From Siphonodentalium dalli (Eukaryota; Mollusca; Scaphopoda; Gadilida; Siphonodentaliidae), in contig CP136067.1 of assembly GCA_032622095.1 (NCBI GenBank), positions 50,137,899 through 50,201,898 on the forward strand: 64,000 nucleotides of DNA, given 5' to 3'. Shown in pieces: positions 22,547-34,115 of the stretch (position 1 is the stretch's first letter; every line of letters begins with the position of its first letter). Position numbers and translations under genes: made by a program. The notes beneath the pieces were generated by a model. The model saw nothing but the letters and a program-made list of their open reading frames with translations. It ran no database searches and was not told the origin of the DNA.

Positions 22547-24338
22547 GCAACATTAAACAAACGTTGATGGTCATTAGCTTTATATATGAATGTATATTGG
22601 TCAAGTGACACAGATGCCACATTTATATAATATATCACATGAATGACAGGCTATTTTGTACCACGTAAATAATTTAACCACTTCACGCCGTTTACATCAT
22701 TTAACGTGGCTAGTGTCCGCCACGGGAACCGCTACATTATATAAACATTCACATTGTAAATTTCAATCATTGCATCAGTATATTTTACAGTTTAATTTCT
22801 AAAATCATTGTGTGCTAGTAAATTTTGGCTATAATTAATATTTGTATAAAACAAATGTTATCAATATGGGAATGGCTATAATATTAATTTAGACGAAATA
22901 TGTACATATATCACATACATGTACGTGTTAATTGAGACGGCCCCTGTGTCTCTTGACCTCGATTATCATATATTGTGTATTTTTTTATACCTTTATTGTT
23001 TATTTTAAAAAGCAAAATGCCTCATATTTTAGTTATCAAATACGTTAATCTCTGATAAGGGCCTTTTTTATACATATATTATATATTTTTAAAAGGAGAT
23101 TGCCTCATATTTTAGTTATCAAATACGTTTATTAATTTTAAATTTAGACAGAGTCTTTATATACATTCATTAATTTATATATTTTAAAGGCAAATACCTC
23201 ATATATATTATGTTTTTCTGGTGAACAGTAGTTTTCCGTTCTTATAGACAAGGTGGCCACTAATCGTATTAATATATTTAATGCACAATAGTAGTTTATA
23301 GTTTTATTGAAATAATTCGCCTGCAGTAATTGAAAACGTTTGTTATGAACATCGCACAAGAAGGTGTAAAGTTATCAATCATCCTTTAGAAAATCCTTCC
23401 GAAAAAGTTCGTCTACAGATTGCTCAGAATAAACATTTAAACGATTAGTGGCCTCTGTGATTTTAATAGTATTTCACATTTATGTTATATGTTCAAATAA
23501 ATAAAATATGTAATTGCCAAAAGTGTATTAATGATACCGATCCACAGCTATTAATCAAATGTTCAAAAATATTTTCACGCGATTATTACCAGATATTATA
23601 GACCAATCAGCCATCGAGTCAGTCGTTTTTTTCATTACCGATCATGCACGTCCGCATATTCGAAACAGACGCGTGTTGAACATCACTAATTTTGCATCTT
23701 TTCAATAAACTTTGTTGTCAAATCCCAATATTATATTACTAATTTGCGATTTACACAATAATATAGTGTCCATACATGAAGACGAGCATGCATGTCATTT
23801 TGAATGCCACTACTTATTGTTTATGCATTTAACCAAATGACTCTTTCGAATCGGGCTTGATTACTACTATCCACATGATTAGCGTTGCGTTTTAGCTTTA
23901 AAAAAGGTCTAGTTGTTGAAATTATCCTAAAAGCAAATCTGCTACGAGCACATCATTATAAAATCGTTGGTGCTATAGACATGTCATACCATTGCTATAG
24001 ACATGCCATATTTTCTTGCTATGACCTGCATATATGGTTATTTTTACTATGGAAAATGTAGATACATGACTGGAAATGTTGTCTATTATATTAAGGGAAT
24101 ATCCGCGGAAATAGCAATGTATGCAAAGACTAGATTGTCTGGGCTGTTACCACAGAAATCGAAATTTTATGTAAGAAATACAAATTTTGCCACAATTTTT
24201 GGCCTAACTTCCGGTAAAATAGGATTAAACTGCGTCCATGTTTAAAGAAGTTTGGTGTACAGTTGGGTATATTATAGCCACAAATAATACCACCACCGTC
24301 AACCACTGGTATGTGTTGGTTTCGGTGCAACATGTGTC
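22547..24338. other. 1.8 kb AT-rich, no genes
   Basis: Degenerate tandem copies of a TGCCTCATATTTTAGTTATC unit lie around 23017, 23101 and 23182, spaced ~82 bp. Otherwise nothing is recognised. Confidence 0.45.
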
Positions 24339-24430
24339 TAACCGTGAACGGTGTGCAAATCGCGGGCAATGTGCTTATTCCGCTACGAGCATGTCTTCCG
24401 CAACGAGCATGTCCGGATGCATGGGGTACT
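24339..24430 (+). repeat. Dispersed repeat family C, copy 3 (5' block only)
   Basis: GTGAACGGTGTGCAAATCGC to GTCCGGATGCATGGGGT, matching the reverse complement of 21338-21441. It is followed by a G10 run and a GGGGTGGGTGGGTGTC segment related to 27050-27190. Confidence 0.7.
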
Positions 24431-24544
24431 GCCTCCATCAGGGGGGGGGGGGTCGGAACAAATTTTCAGGCACGTATGATGGGGTGGGTGGGTGTCTCTT
24501 GGGTCCAAAAAACAGTTTTTTCCATATGCCAAAAAAAAATTCCA

Positions 24545-25150
24545 TTCCTGCTATTGAGTCTTATTTTGATGTGTTTTGAACAGAAACAGGTAATATATAG
24601 TTAATACTAATGCTATACTACATGTAGAGGTTATCAGAAGTTGGATCAGTTGCACAATGGCCAACAATAACCCAAATTCAACTTGATAGAACTAGACACT
24701 GCGCTATTGGAAAAATAAAATTTAATCAGGATTCCATCTACTGATACAACAAAATAAGAATAACTATGCAGAACTCATATCAGCTGAAAATAAGCAATAA
24801 AATGAAAGCACACTTGACCATATGTGACTTGGAAATAAAGATATAATAAATAATGGAATAATATAGACTTTTGACAACGTAAAACAAAATCTTAACAAAT
24901 AAATTGAAGGCCAGCCGGGCCAGCTTGAACAATTTCACATTGTTTTCCATGTTAATGTGGATCAGCTTGTAATGTTAATCACAGTAACGAAGATTTTATC
25001 GTCACTGATATCGTGAGCAAAAATCCCAAAGAAGAGTCACGCATGTATATCATGGTTATGTTTGGTATTAGCATTATTCTTCAAACTGGGATGAACTGGG
25101 ATGAACAGTTGTATTTCCACATGTTTTGATAAACAATTTGATTCCAGCAA
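24545..25150. other. Interval without recognisable features
   Basis: AT-rich, no gene or shared repeat seen. Confidence 0.4.
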
Positions 25151-25289
25151 TACAGTAATGCCTTAATTAAACGACTCCATAACCACAGCAGAATAATGGG
25201 TAATTTTTCAGGATTTAGTCGGAAATTAAAATTAAATTACCCATTATTCTGCTGTGGTTATGGAGTCGATTAATTAGGGCATTACTGTA
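25151..25289. mobile_element. Palindromic MITE with TA target duplication (CAGTAATGCC ends)
   Basis: The ends CAGTAATGCC and GGCATTACTG enclose 135 bp (25153-25287) flanked by TA on both sides. The arms are ~55 bp and nearly perfect, with GACTCCATAACCACAGCAG and its complement. A TA duplication suggests Tc1/mariner-type mobilisation. A relative is at 63532-63708. Confidence 0.85.
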
Positions 25290-25419
25290 TATCACATAGC
25301 AAATATCAAAATATCAAATAATCTGAAATTTGTTGTACCGGTACCATGTGTTCTGTAGAATACTCAAATGTGATTATGTGACTATATATTATGAAAATGA
25401 ATGTTAATACAAGAGGTGG

Positions 25420-26867
25420 GGCATCAGAGATGCTGTGTCTCGTTTTCGGTGGCTTACCGCCGGTGGCTATACCGCCAATTGGTGTGCATCAGTATCGGTA
25501 GACTAATTAATAGGTAAAATCGAAAAATGACTAATTAAGGGCCATAACTCTATCAAATTTTATCGGGCCAGGCTGGTTTTCGAACTCGTCCGAAATATTC
25601 TTGGCAAGTATGTCTATTCCAAATTTTAAACAAATCGGATAACGTTTGTTGAAGTTATATCGCGCTAACGAGCTAAAAATTCACGAAAAATGACTAATTA
25701 AGGGCCATAACTCTATCAAAATTTTTCGAACTCGTCCAGGATATTATTGGAAGACACTAATATACCAAATTTTGAATCGGATGACGTTTGTTGAAGTTAT
25801 CGCGCTAACGAGCTAAAAATTCGTACAAAATGACTACTTAAGGACCATAACTCTATCAAATTTTATCGGACCGGGCCGGTTTTCTAACTGATCCGAGGTA
25901 TTCTTGGGAGACACCAATATATCAAAATTTCAATCAAATAGGATGATGTTTGTTAAATTATCGCGCTAACGAGCTGAACATTTTTGAAAAAATGACTAAT
26001 TAAGGGCCATAATTCTATCAAATTTTATCGGACCTGCCCGGTTTTCGAATTCGACCGAGATATTCTTGGGAGACACCTATATACCAAATTTCAATCAAAT
26101 CGGATAACGTTTGTTGAAGTTATCGCGCTAACGAGCTGAAAATTCGTGAAAAATGACTAATTAAGGGCCATAACTCTATCAAATTTTAGCGGACCAGGCC
26201 GGTTTTCGAACTCGTCCGAGATATTCTTGGGAGACACCTATATACCAAATTGCAATCAAATCGAATAACGTTTGTTGAAGTTATCGCGCAAACGAGCTGA
26301 ACATTCGTGAAAAATGACTATTTAAGGGCCATAACTCTATCAAATTTTATCGGACCAGGCCGGTTTTCGAACTCGTCCGAGATATTCTTGGGTGACACCT
26401 ATATACCAAATTTAAATCAAATCGGATAACTTTTGTTGAAGTTATAGCGCTAACGAGCTGAAAATTCGTGAAAAATGACTAATTAAGGGCCATAACTCTA
26501 TCAAATTTTATCGGACCAGGCCGGTTTTCGAACTCGTCCGAGATATTCTTGGGAGACACCGATATCCCAAAATTCAATCGAATCAGATAACGTTTGTTGA
26601 AGTTGTTGCGCTAACGAGCCTAAAATCAGTGAAAAATGGCAAAGGGCCATAACACTGTAATAAATGTGCGGACGAACCCGATTTTTTGTCTGCAGCTTAC
26701 GTGCATGAATATGTACTCACACACCAGATTTTTTTTAATCCGTCAATAAACGGTTGAGTTATAAGCAAAACACGCCGCCCGCCCGCCCGCCCGCCCACCC
26801 GCCCGCCGCCCGCCCACCGTCCCTCATCAAACTATAAGTCGAGTTTTGAAAAAAAACTCGACTAAAA
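25420..26867 (+). mobile_element. Pearl/Helentron-derivative-like element with 160-bp tandem core
   Basis: Seven units of ~160 bp (landmark GGGCCATAACTCTATCAAA near 25539, 25702, 25842, 26003, 26165, 26325 and 26484; the third is ~20 bp shorter) are followed by a degenerate eighth. A 3' segment comes next, then a (GCCC)n microsatellite at 26774-26818. The element ends in a short hairpin (GTCGAGTTTT/AAAACTCGAC, 26838-26866) followed by CTAA. This order of tandem core, tetranucleotide microsatellite and terminal hairpin is that of pearl/HINE elements of molluscs and other animals, non-autonomous relatives of Helentrons. No protein is encoded. The 5' end is uncertain. Confidence 0.7.
26774..26818. 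repeat. (GCCC)n microsatellite
   Basis: About eleven GCCC units with occasional interruptions. It is part of the element above. Confidence 0.9.
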
Positions 26868-27049
26868 ACCTTGGCACTCTGCCTATATATCCCTAGAAAT
26901 GTGATTATGTTGACACATTTCTTGATTAATGACACTTATATGATAAATTCAAATAGTATAGTTATCTCATTATGCACTGTTCTATTCAAATATAGCGCAA
27001 TAAATTATGATAATGCAGGATAATCAGCTCAATTAATAATTTTTCTCCA

Positions 27050-27200
27050 ATTTAAGGGGGTGGGTGTCCAAAACTGACCGGAAAAAACTTCCTGAAACGG
27101 AAAAAAGGGTGGGTGTCCAAAATTGCCTGGAAAAAAGGCCGGAAACGGAAGAAATTGGGTGGGTGGATCCCCTGTGGCCGGAAAAAAATTAAAATGATCA
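27050..27200. repeat. GGGTGGGTGTCC repeat
   Basis: Three spaced copies of GGGTGGGTG(TCC) separated by A-rich GGAAAAAA segments. Related GGGGTGGGT blocks occur at 24480-24500, 44600-44615 and 46075-46150, next to TTTTTTCC tracts each time. The class is unknown. Confidence 0.5.
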
Positions 27201-27348
27201 TACGTGCCTGGAATTTTTGTACTGCTGCTCTTTGTAGTTTCCGACAGTTTGTTCCATTGAGTAATTGCAGCTGGTAAGAAAGAATCCATATAATAGTCAT
27301 AGTTAATATTCTGGGGACTGCATGGGGTAGTCAAAATAGGCTGTATCT

Positions 27349-27422
27349 GTAGACGCCACAACCGTCCGATCTCGCTACTCTCATCGATGAGAGTAGCGCG
27401 ATCGGACGGTTGTTGCGTCTAC
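27349..27422. mobile_element. 74-bp palindrome made of the foldback element's terminal repeat
   Basis: Two 37-bp arms (35 of 37 paired) meet at CATCGATG. The arm reads GACGCCACAACCGTCCGATC then TCGCTACTCTCATC, which matches the outer end of the 11470-16572 element at nearly every position. It is a minimal derivative in which two terminal ends are joined almost without interior. Confidence 0.85.
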
Positions 27423-28751
27423 TGTACATACCTGTTTCCAATGTGTCAAATGCAACCAATGTATTTATATAGTATAGTCCCATGCGAACCGTTTGAGGTT
27501 CGGTTCGATTCGAAACCGCTGTGATGATTCGGTCCGGTTCTAAACCTTAGACGGGATTCGTTTATATCGAACCTTTTCTTTAGTTCCGCAAAATGGGCAA
27601 ATTTTGCGTACTAGGAATTGTGTATTGATTATATACAGTATATTAATAGGTTTACACACAACTGTTTGATACTATGATTTTATGTTTACATTTGACATAA
27701 TTAATTTGATCGTTACTCGGGTGCCAGTTGGGTAACTGTGTGATATTTCATTGAAGAGGTCTGTTGGCATAATAACTTTATTCCGTTCCCGCTAAACGGT
27801 CCGGTCGGACATGTCAAATTCGTGATAATTAAGTAGTAAAACTATAACATTTCTGGTGTTCTATCTCAGTCTGTCGTCAAAGTTTGTTTTATTATCCATA
27901 TAATTTTACTAATAGACATAATTATACCTAACTAACGAGACAACAAGTTATGATTATTGATGAATACATATAATATGATAATATGCAAGGCATATAGAAC
28001 GACCCCGTCATAATAGTAAGAATTATATTTTTAATGAATACGGGTGCTTTACATAATCATTATGATGTAGTTACACCTTTATAAATGAACACCATTGATA
28101 TGAAGTGGGAAGTAGTAAACATAAACATCGTATTGGCTGCTGACTTCAGAAAAACTCAACTCTTCGCTGCATTTAAATGTAAAACTTAATGTGATATTAT
28201 AATTAACTCAGATTACATGTGTATGAGCATGAATTAAACGCTCAATCAATACATCAATCCACATATGGCTAGTCTATAGTATAGTGAGGTGAAATCAGTT
28301 GTCCGCAAAGACGACATGACACGTTCAGTCATGTCTGGATTCTGGCCCGCAGAGACAAATGACGCTTTGACGTCATTACGCCGCAACTGCCTTCATTTTG
28401 TTAACAAATTAAACTGATCTAATATAATATGAACATATGTAGGACACATGCATAACAACTTACTGTTTATAAATAAATAAATACATCAGTTGTCCATTGC
28501 CACATATCAGAAGTTGTGAAGTAGAAAATTCGTTTCATATCTGATTCCGTGATTTTGTGAAACCACTGCCGGAAGTCACGTGATTTTCTCACGAAAATGT
28601 TGTCTGAATAAAAATTTCTGCTTCACGGTATACTGTAATTTATGTGTGACGTCACAAGTACGCACGCCCGCGCGCTGTTACCTATACACGGCCGAGCTCG
28701 GGCGCGCAAGCGCACCGAGCGGGGTCGTTATAAATACAGATCGAACAAGCT
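27423..28751. other. 1.3 kb without genes
   Basis: Contains short GGTTCGGTTCGATTCGAAACC repeats near 27490-27545 and a GC-rich stretch with CCGAGCTCGG at 28650-28725. No tRNA fold could be built from the GGTTCGATT match. Confidence 0.4.
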
Positions 28752-28833
28752 TTTTTAAGGACGACCAGCTGGGCGCAGCCCAGCCGCGCATATGTTGCGC
28801 AACATATGCGCAGGTCGTCCTTATACTAAGTTC
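28752..28833. repeat. Nested palindrome (AAGGACGACC ends)
   Basis: AAGGACGACC pairs with GGTCGTCCTT. Inside it, GCTGGGCGCAGCCCAGC is one hairpin and GCGCATATGTTGCGCAACATATGCGC (positions 28783-28808) is a second perfect palindrome. The folded form would be a three-way junction. Confidence 0.75.
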
Positions 28834-28848
28834 GCTTTCGAACATGGG

Positions 28849-28912
28849 CGCAGCCATCTTGAATTAGGGGCACCGCCATCTTGGATTTGAGGGGCCGCCA
28901 TCTTGAAACATC
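28849..28912. repeat. Short CCATCTTG tandem repeat
   Basis: Three units of ~24 bp, each containing GC(A/C)GCCATCTTG followed by GAA/GGA. Confidence 0.7.
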
Positions 28913-29991
28913 ATTGCAATTAAATTAAATCTACAAAATGTTACTTTTCATATAGCCAACATAACAGTATTCATTGCGTTAAGGCATTACATGCTTTATT
29001 CTTTGAACAATAATTATTACTTAAATCATAAATATTGTCGACCGGACTCGGGTTGCTATGCCATTCGGGAAATGGCGGAAATTTACGTAAAACTGCAAGT
29101 TTTCCTTAGCCACCTCGCGAAAACAACATAATTCATATCGTAAATATATTGAACGTTTATTATATAACTAAATAAACTTTTCTTTAGTTTAGTAAATTAG
29201 TAGAAGCATGTTCACGTAAACTGGTATGTTACGTCATATGTTGTATCCAAAGCGACGTCATATTGGCACGCGCATTTTCCCGCGAAAGTTAATATTGACG
29301 TTTTGACAGCGACGCGACATAGCACACAAAGCAGGCATAATGTTGGCATGGTTCGCATTAGGTTTGGTTGGGTTGACGTTGTTTCATAGTGCATGGCTCC
29401 GAGTCCGCGCTGGTATAAATGTAGCTCCAAGCAATTGTAATCAAACTGATCAAATCCCAACCTATAAAATCACTATAGAAATTGTACAGGTACAGACAAA
29501 TCATGTTCTTGGAAATTGAATGTTCGTCCTGCGTTATTTTCTAATGATCTGGGTTGTGATCTCACTGATCTGAAACAAACAAACAACCCAAATTATGAGG
29601 GGGTAAACCCAAGTTCTCACTCATAATAACCCCAATTTCCAACCAAGGCCAAGGGTTGTGGAGGCGAGTACAACTAATATTTCATCCAAATTGAGAATGG
29701 GCATATAGCCTACGTGCCAGTCAAAAAAATGGCTCCGGGGAGCCACGATCGAAAGGCTGGAAGATACATGTATGAGTACAATATGATAATTATGAGGTAC
29801 AGACCCAATCCCCCTACCACAAGCAACCAACTTCGTGTACGTAATTGGTTATAAGAAATATTTATAGTTAATTAAATCTTGACGTTCATATAAGTCAACA
29901 CATATTAGTCTGAGTAGTGCAGGTCGTGACTGCACGGTCGTCCTTTTTTACATGGATTTCAAAGCCATAATTTCTTGTTTTAATTCCGTTT
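28913..29991. other. 1.1 kb without genes
   Basis: No coding sequence or repeat recognised beyond a GGTCGTCCTTTTTTA match at 29936 to the palindrome at 28752. Confidence 0.4.
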
Positions 29992-30060
29992 AAGGGTGGA
30001 TACACACATGCATGTAATTTCTGTATGTAAAATCCATGTATTTTACATGCATCACACCAA
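29992..30060. repeat. Partial copy of the GGGTGGATACAC element end
   Basis: AGGGTGGATACACACATGCA through TGTATTTTACATGCAT matches the ends of 32502-33346. The interior is missing. Confidence 0.65.
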
Positions 30061-31090
30061 TCATTGATAGCATAAGTCGCCTGCGCGCGATTGGACAATT
30101 TCAACAGGTGAGACAAGTGAGCAGTTATAAGCCATTATCAAACTAACTTCTATCAAGAAATTTCAGGCCAGTCATAAATTCTTTCATGGATACCGAAATG
30201 AAAAAATCCTGTCTGATATATGTTGCTGTTTTCACGAGTTTGAATTCATTTCGAAAAGTGGATTTGAGTCAGTCGATTTTATGCTTGATTTGTTTCTCGT
30301 CATTTCAGGGTCATCCAAAATAAAAATAAAATGTGCAGAATTTGAAGCTCTTTTAAGGCGATTGTGATAAACAAATGTTTAATGTCCCATTAACAATCCG
30401 ATATTGTGCTCTCATGCCTTGAATAACCGGCATTGGGAAATTAGACATACAATACTGGTTCGTTGAGATTCCTCGGATAGTTTCAGAGCAAGCTCATGTG
30501 ATAACATTCAATTGGGATTTCCATGCAAATATCCACTAAAGCGCCAAAAAATTAATGCAGGTATGGCGTTGAAAGTAAAAGGGTGACACCCCCCCCCCCC
30601 CCCAGTTTTCATCCAGAATTTACATATTAGTTTATGTTTCTCAAACAAAAAGTTGAACAAGTTCCTAACTGTCACAATTTTAGTTTGTACACACTTGAAT
30701 TATAACATTTTGGACCATAATCCATGATTGGGGAGGGGCTGGTTCCATAAAGCTTCGAGTAACTAAGGGATTTAGTTGAATGTATCAGCCGGGATTATCT
30801 GGGCATGAATGTACAACATGTTTAACTTAAATACTCCATAATTGTAAATTTTGCATATACATATATAACACAAGAGAGGAAAGGTGACGTAGTTGGGAAC
30901 TCGTAGAGCTAAACAACCCTTTACCCCGAATGAAGACACATAGGATCACCACCTTCTGTACTTAATTTATTTACAAGAGAAAAATTTCCCTGCACAGTGC
31001 TTATTTGGGACCCTACGTTTGTTACTTTTCCGATAAAAAAAATCGTAAGTCACTTGCAAAAACAGAAAAGATCAGAACACAAAATGCACC
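30061..31090. other. 1 kb without genes
   Basis: Contains a C-run of ~16 at 30588-30603. No coding sequence is supported. Confidence 0.4.
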
Positions 31091-31093
31091 TGT

Positions 31094-31196
31094 TTTGTTC
31101 ACAGGTATTAGGCACAATTTTGTTTTTTTAATTTAATGAAAATCTCCGAGATTTTGATTAAATTAAAAACAAAAACTTTGTGCCTGATACCTGTGG
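31094..31196. repeat. 103-bp inverted-repeat element
   Basis: CACAGGTATTAGGCACAA on the left pairs with TTGTGCCTGATACCTGTG on the right, and AATTTAAT/ATTAAATT inside. Probably a MITE; the target duplication is not clear. Confidence 0.65.
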
Positions 31197-31479
31197 TTCT
31201 GTCAGTTATTTAGCTCTATTGTACCAGTGTGATTATACAGCCATTATCTACAGCAGTCCCAACAAGAAACCCATAGTCAGAAATGGTAACGCCACCAAGA
31301 TCATATTATTGGCCATAAATATAAATTATAATATAATTATAATATAAACTAGCTTTCAAATTCCATGTGGGAAATTTGGATACTTCCATATACCACGTTT
31401 TCCCGTTTCTCGTGTTATACATTACATTCTTCAAGCTGTCTCGCTTTTTATTACAATGGCTGGTGGGCCCGACTTCGTC

Positions 31480-31780
31480 CGGGCTGTTCCCATCTGCTTT
31501 CCGGCGAAAGGCGCGATTTGACCTTGAATTGACTATTTTTAAAGTCGGAGGTCAGGTCGGGGTCATGATTTGACCCGTCCAAAACACTCCCCGGAGAAAA
31601 GTACCCATAGGTATCAAATTTCGTCGAAATCAGTCTGTTTTACCCAATTTGACTTTGAATTGAATGTTTTAAAGGTCAAGGTGAGGTCGGTGTCACGATT
31701 TGACCCGTCCAAAACACTCTCCGGACAAAAGTACCCCTAGGCTAAGTATCAAATTTCGTCGAAATCCATCCTTGATTGCC
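31480..31780 (+). repeat. Tandem repeat family D (TTTGACCCGTCCAAAACAC), copy 1
   Basis: Two units of ~165 bp, each with a GACCTTGAATTGA start, TTTGACCCGTCCAAAACACTC and a TATCAAATTTCGTCGAAATC end. It is preceded by GCCCGACTTCGTCCGGGC. Single units occur at 36650-36790. The CCCGACTTCGTCCGGGC hallmark recurs inverted at 47104-47121. Confidence 0.7.
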
Positions 31781-32501
31781 ACACGATCGCATGCTTTCCA
31801 AAGGGTGTGGTAATTATCAATATCAGCACATGTGATAATCTGTGTCGGACTATTTTATTGAGGATACCGCATTCGAGATAACACTACAGCTTTTAAAGCG
31901 ACCCATTCGCAGCTTTTACATCGACCTAATCCCGCATAACACCAGTGGATATTATATTTCCAAGCACAGTATACACCGGTGGCGTTAATAAGATTTTATC
32001 CTAACTGAAGTTGGTTAGCCTATTTACTGATAATACACAATTTCCTTGTCATTCGAATGACAAGTTTATTGCCATTCATGCTGTATACAACAATTCGACA
32101 ATTGTGTGTTGTTATTTGTGTCCACTGCCAGGGGCCTATACTATAGAATACAATTTTTGTAATATCAGCGTTAATTTTTTATTTACTAATTTTGTAATAC
32201 ATATTTTGTGTTCTATAGTATTCGACTGTATTTCTATCAGTGTATTTCTTTCATTGTAGATTGAAACTAAACATATGCCCAAAACTCTTTATATGCCAAA
32301 TATATTGACATGTAATGACTTATATTATCTTTTTTGGCGAACCATCTATATACCGGGATTCACTTGACCAGAAAATCTTTGCATTTGGTGGAGAAAAAGG
32401 GGGCCTGAAAGTTTCATCTTTGTGTGTTTCCATAGTACTCGAACGCTACAGCTTTGTAATATGTAAAAAATCGCAATACGAAATGATAAAGTACTGACTA
32501 A
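31781..32501. other. Interval without recognisable features
   Basis: Short open frames only, with no family resemblance. Confidence 0.4.
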
Positions 32502-33346
32502 TTAGGGTGGATACACACATGCATGTAATCTCTGTAATTATCGTGTATTTGGCGTTTTACATGGATCATACAGACCATGTAATATGTGTCCGTTGACAAC
32601 CCAATCATTGCGGCTATGTTTGACCACAGTGAGCCAAGCTCTGAGCGTGCAGAGAACCGTTGACTGAACGAAGTCGTCAGGCCACTTAAAATAATTGTTC
32701 GCGCGATAACCCAAATGTTGGACTTTCTGTTTAAATCATTGCCAGTCTTCTCTTTATTTTTATACCGATGATGGCCCCAGGAGTTCCCCAACCCAGGGGC
32801 TATGATTCCCAACATGGGGGCAATATTATCAGGATTTCCTGACGCAGGGGCTAAATATGACACCCGACTTGGGGGCTATATATGATCCCGAAAGCTACCA
32901 GACGGTGTGGCTAACTCTGAGCTATTTAAGTAAAACATATATTGTACCTTCTTGCCCAGATTATTCCGACCGATACATTCAACCAAGTCACTTAGCGATT
33001 TGAAGCTTTCGAAACCACATGCCAAGCAAGCATCATGGTCGAAAATGTTCTATATCAAGCCTATATACACCAGATGTGTCGCTTCTGTTTGATGTGCATT
33101 AATAAAATGTCAGATATCACACAGACTTAACTAATTGCCACATTCGTAAGAGAAGACATGTTTTGGACTGGCCTTAAATGTCCTGATAGCAGAGAGTTTG
33201 ATTTCGCTTATGACTACTCACTTGTCTGGCCTGGTAACAATGAACCGCTCCCGTGCAGGTGATTAATGTTGTCAATTATTGGTGTGGCCATGTAAAATAC
33301 ATGTATTTTACATACAGAGATTACATGCATGCGTGTATCCACCCTA
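32502..33346. mobile_element. 845-bp inverted-repeat element (TTAGGGTGGATACAC ends)
   Basis: Left end TTAGGGTGGATACACACATG pairs with the reverse complement of the right end over about 35 bp (through CATGTAATCTCTGTA). The interior has no credible gene. A partial relative is at 29992. The target duplication could be TTA/TAA included in the ends. The superfamily is not determined. Confidence 0.75.
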
Positions 33347-33911
33347 AGCGGGTTTTATAGTACAGCAATAATACCATTTTTGTAAAAAAAAAAATCATTA
33401 TTAGATTACAACTGCATAGGCTACATTATTGATTTTTCACGTCGTGTTCACGACGATTTTCCGTGCGGATAATGGTGAGTGCGATTAGCCGGGTACACGT
33501 TCTTTGTAATGCGGTCACCGAATCTCAATTGTTAACCCATTGAGATGGTTTACGCTCAATGGAGTTGAAAGGAGATAGCCATGTCAGCAGCCTAGATTTT
33601 AATTATGAATGGAATTAAAGAGTTACAGTAAATTGTCTGGCTTGGACTCTTTGTGTGAAGGTACACGGATACGGTGAATCGGGGGTGGTGGCATTTCGTG
33701 TTGAAACAGTCACTGATAATTTCAGGCTAAGTTGCGTTAAGAATCAGTCGACCCCAAATATTTACCATGACATTATGCAACCTATTTGAACCGCATGGCA
33801 TTTGTGCGCTCAAGAAGTTTGCGTTCACCTTGTGGTCTAAACAATTTAATTTGGCCAATAGTGCCGCACATAATATTCCATGAGTGAAATCTTAGAAAAA
33901 ATCGGGGTCCC
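33347..33911. other. Interval without recognisable features
   Basis: No gene seen; left flank of the Harbinger element. Confidence 0.4.
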
Positions 33912-33957
33912 CAGGGCCCTGTTTCATGAAGGCAACTTATGACATAGTTGGGACTTA

Positions 33958-34111
33958 AGATGGTCATAAGTTCCAACTTCAGTCATAAGTGCGTTTGACG
34001 AACAAGGTCTTAACTTAATATGGTCTTAACTTTGGTCTTAACTTTAAGACTGCTGTGAGGTGTCATAAGATAATCTTAAAGTTAAGACCAAGATAATCTT
34101 AAAGTTAAGAC
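33958..34111. promoter_or_regulatory. Subterminal repeat cluster of the Harbinger element
   Basis: Several copies of a TTAACTTTAAGA/TCTTAAAGTTAAGACC motif in both orientations lie just inside the left end and directly upstream of the transposase start. A related cluster lies at 38615-38735. These are plausible binding sites for the SANT-like protein or transposase; inferred from position and repetition only. Confidence 0.5.
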
Positions 34112-34115
34112 CCAC

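Noticed and set aside
25539-26660. Regularly spaced repeats considered as a CRISPR array
   Set aside because: Units are adjacent 160-bp tandem copies without unique spacers, in a eukaryotic context.
27029-27361. 110-residue minus frame rich in Phe-Phe-Pro
   Set aside because: Translation of the GGGTGGGTGTCC/GGAAAAAA repeat.
27490-27545. GGTTCGGTTCGATTCGAAACC considered as a tRNA T-arm
   Set aside because: No anticodon or acceptor stem could be fitted; it is a short degenerate tandem repeat.
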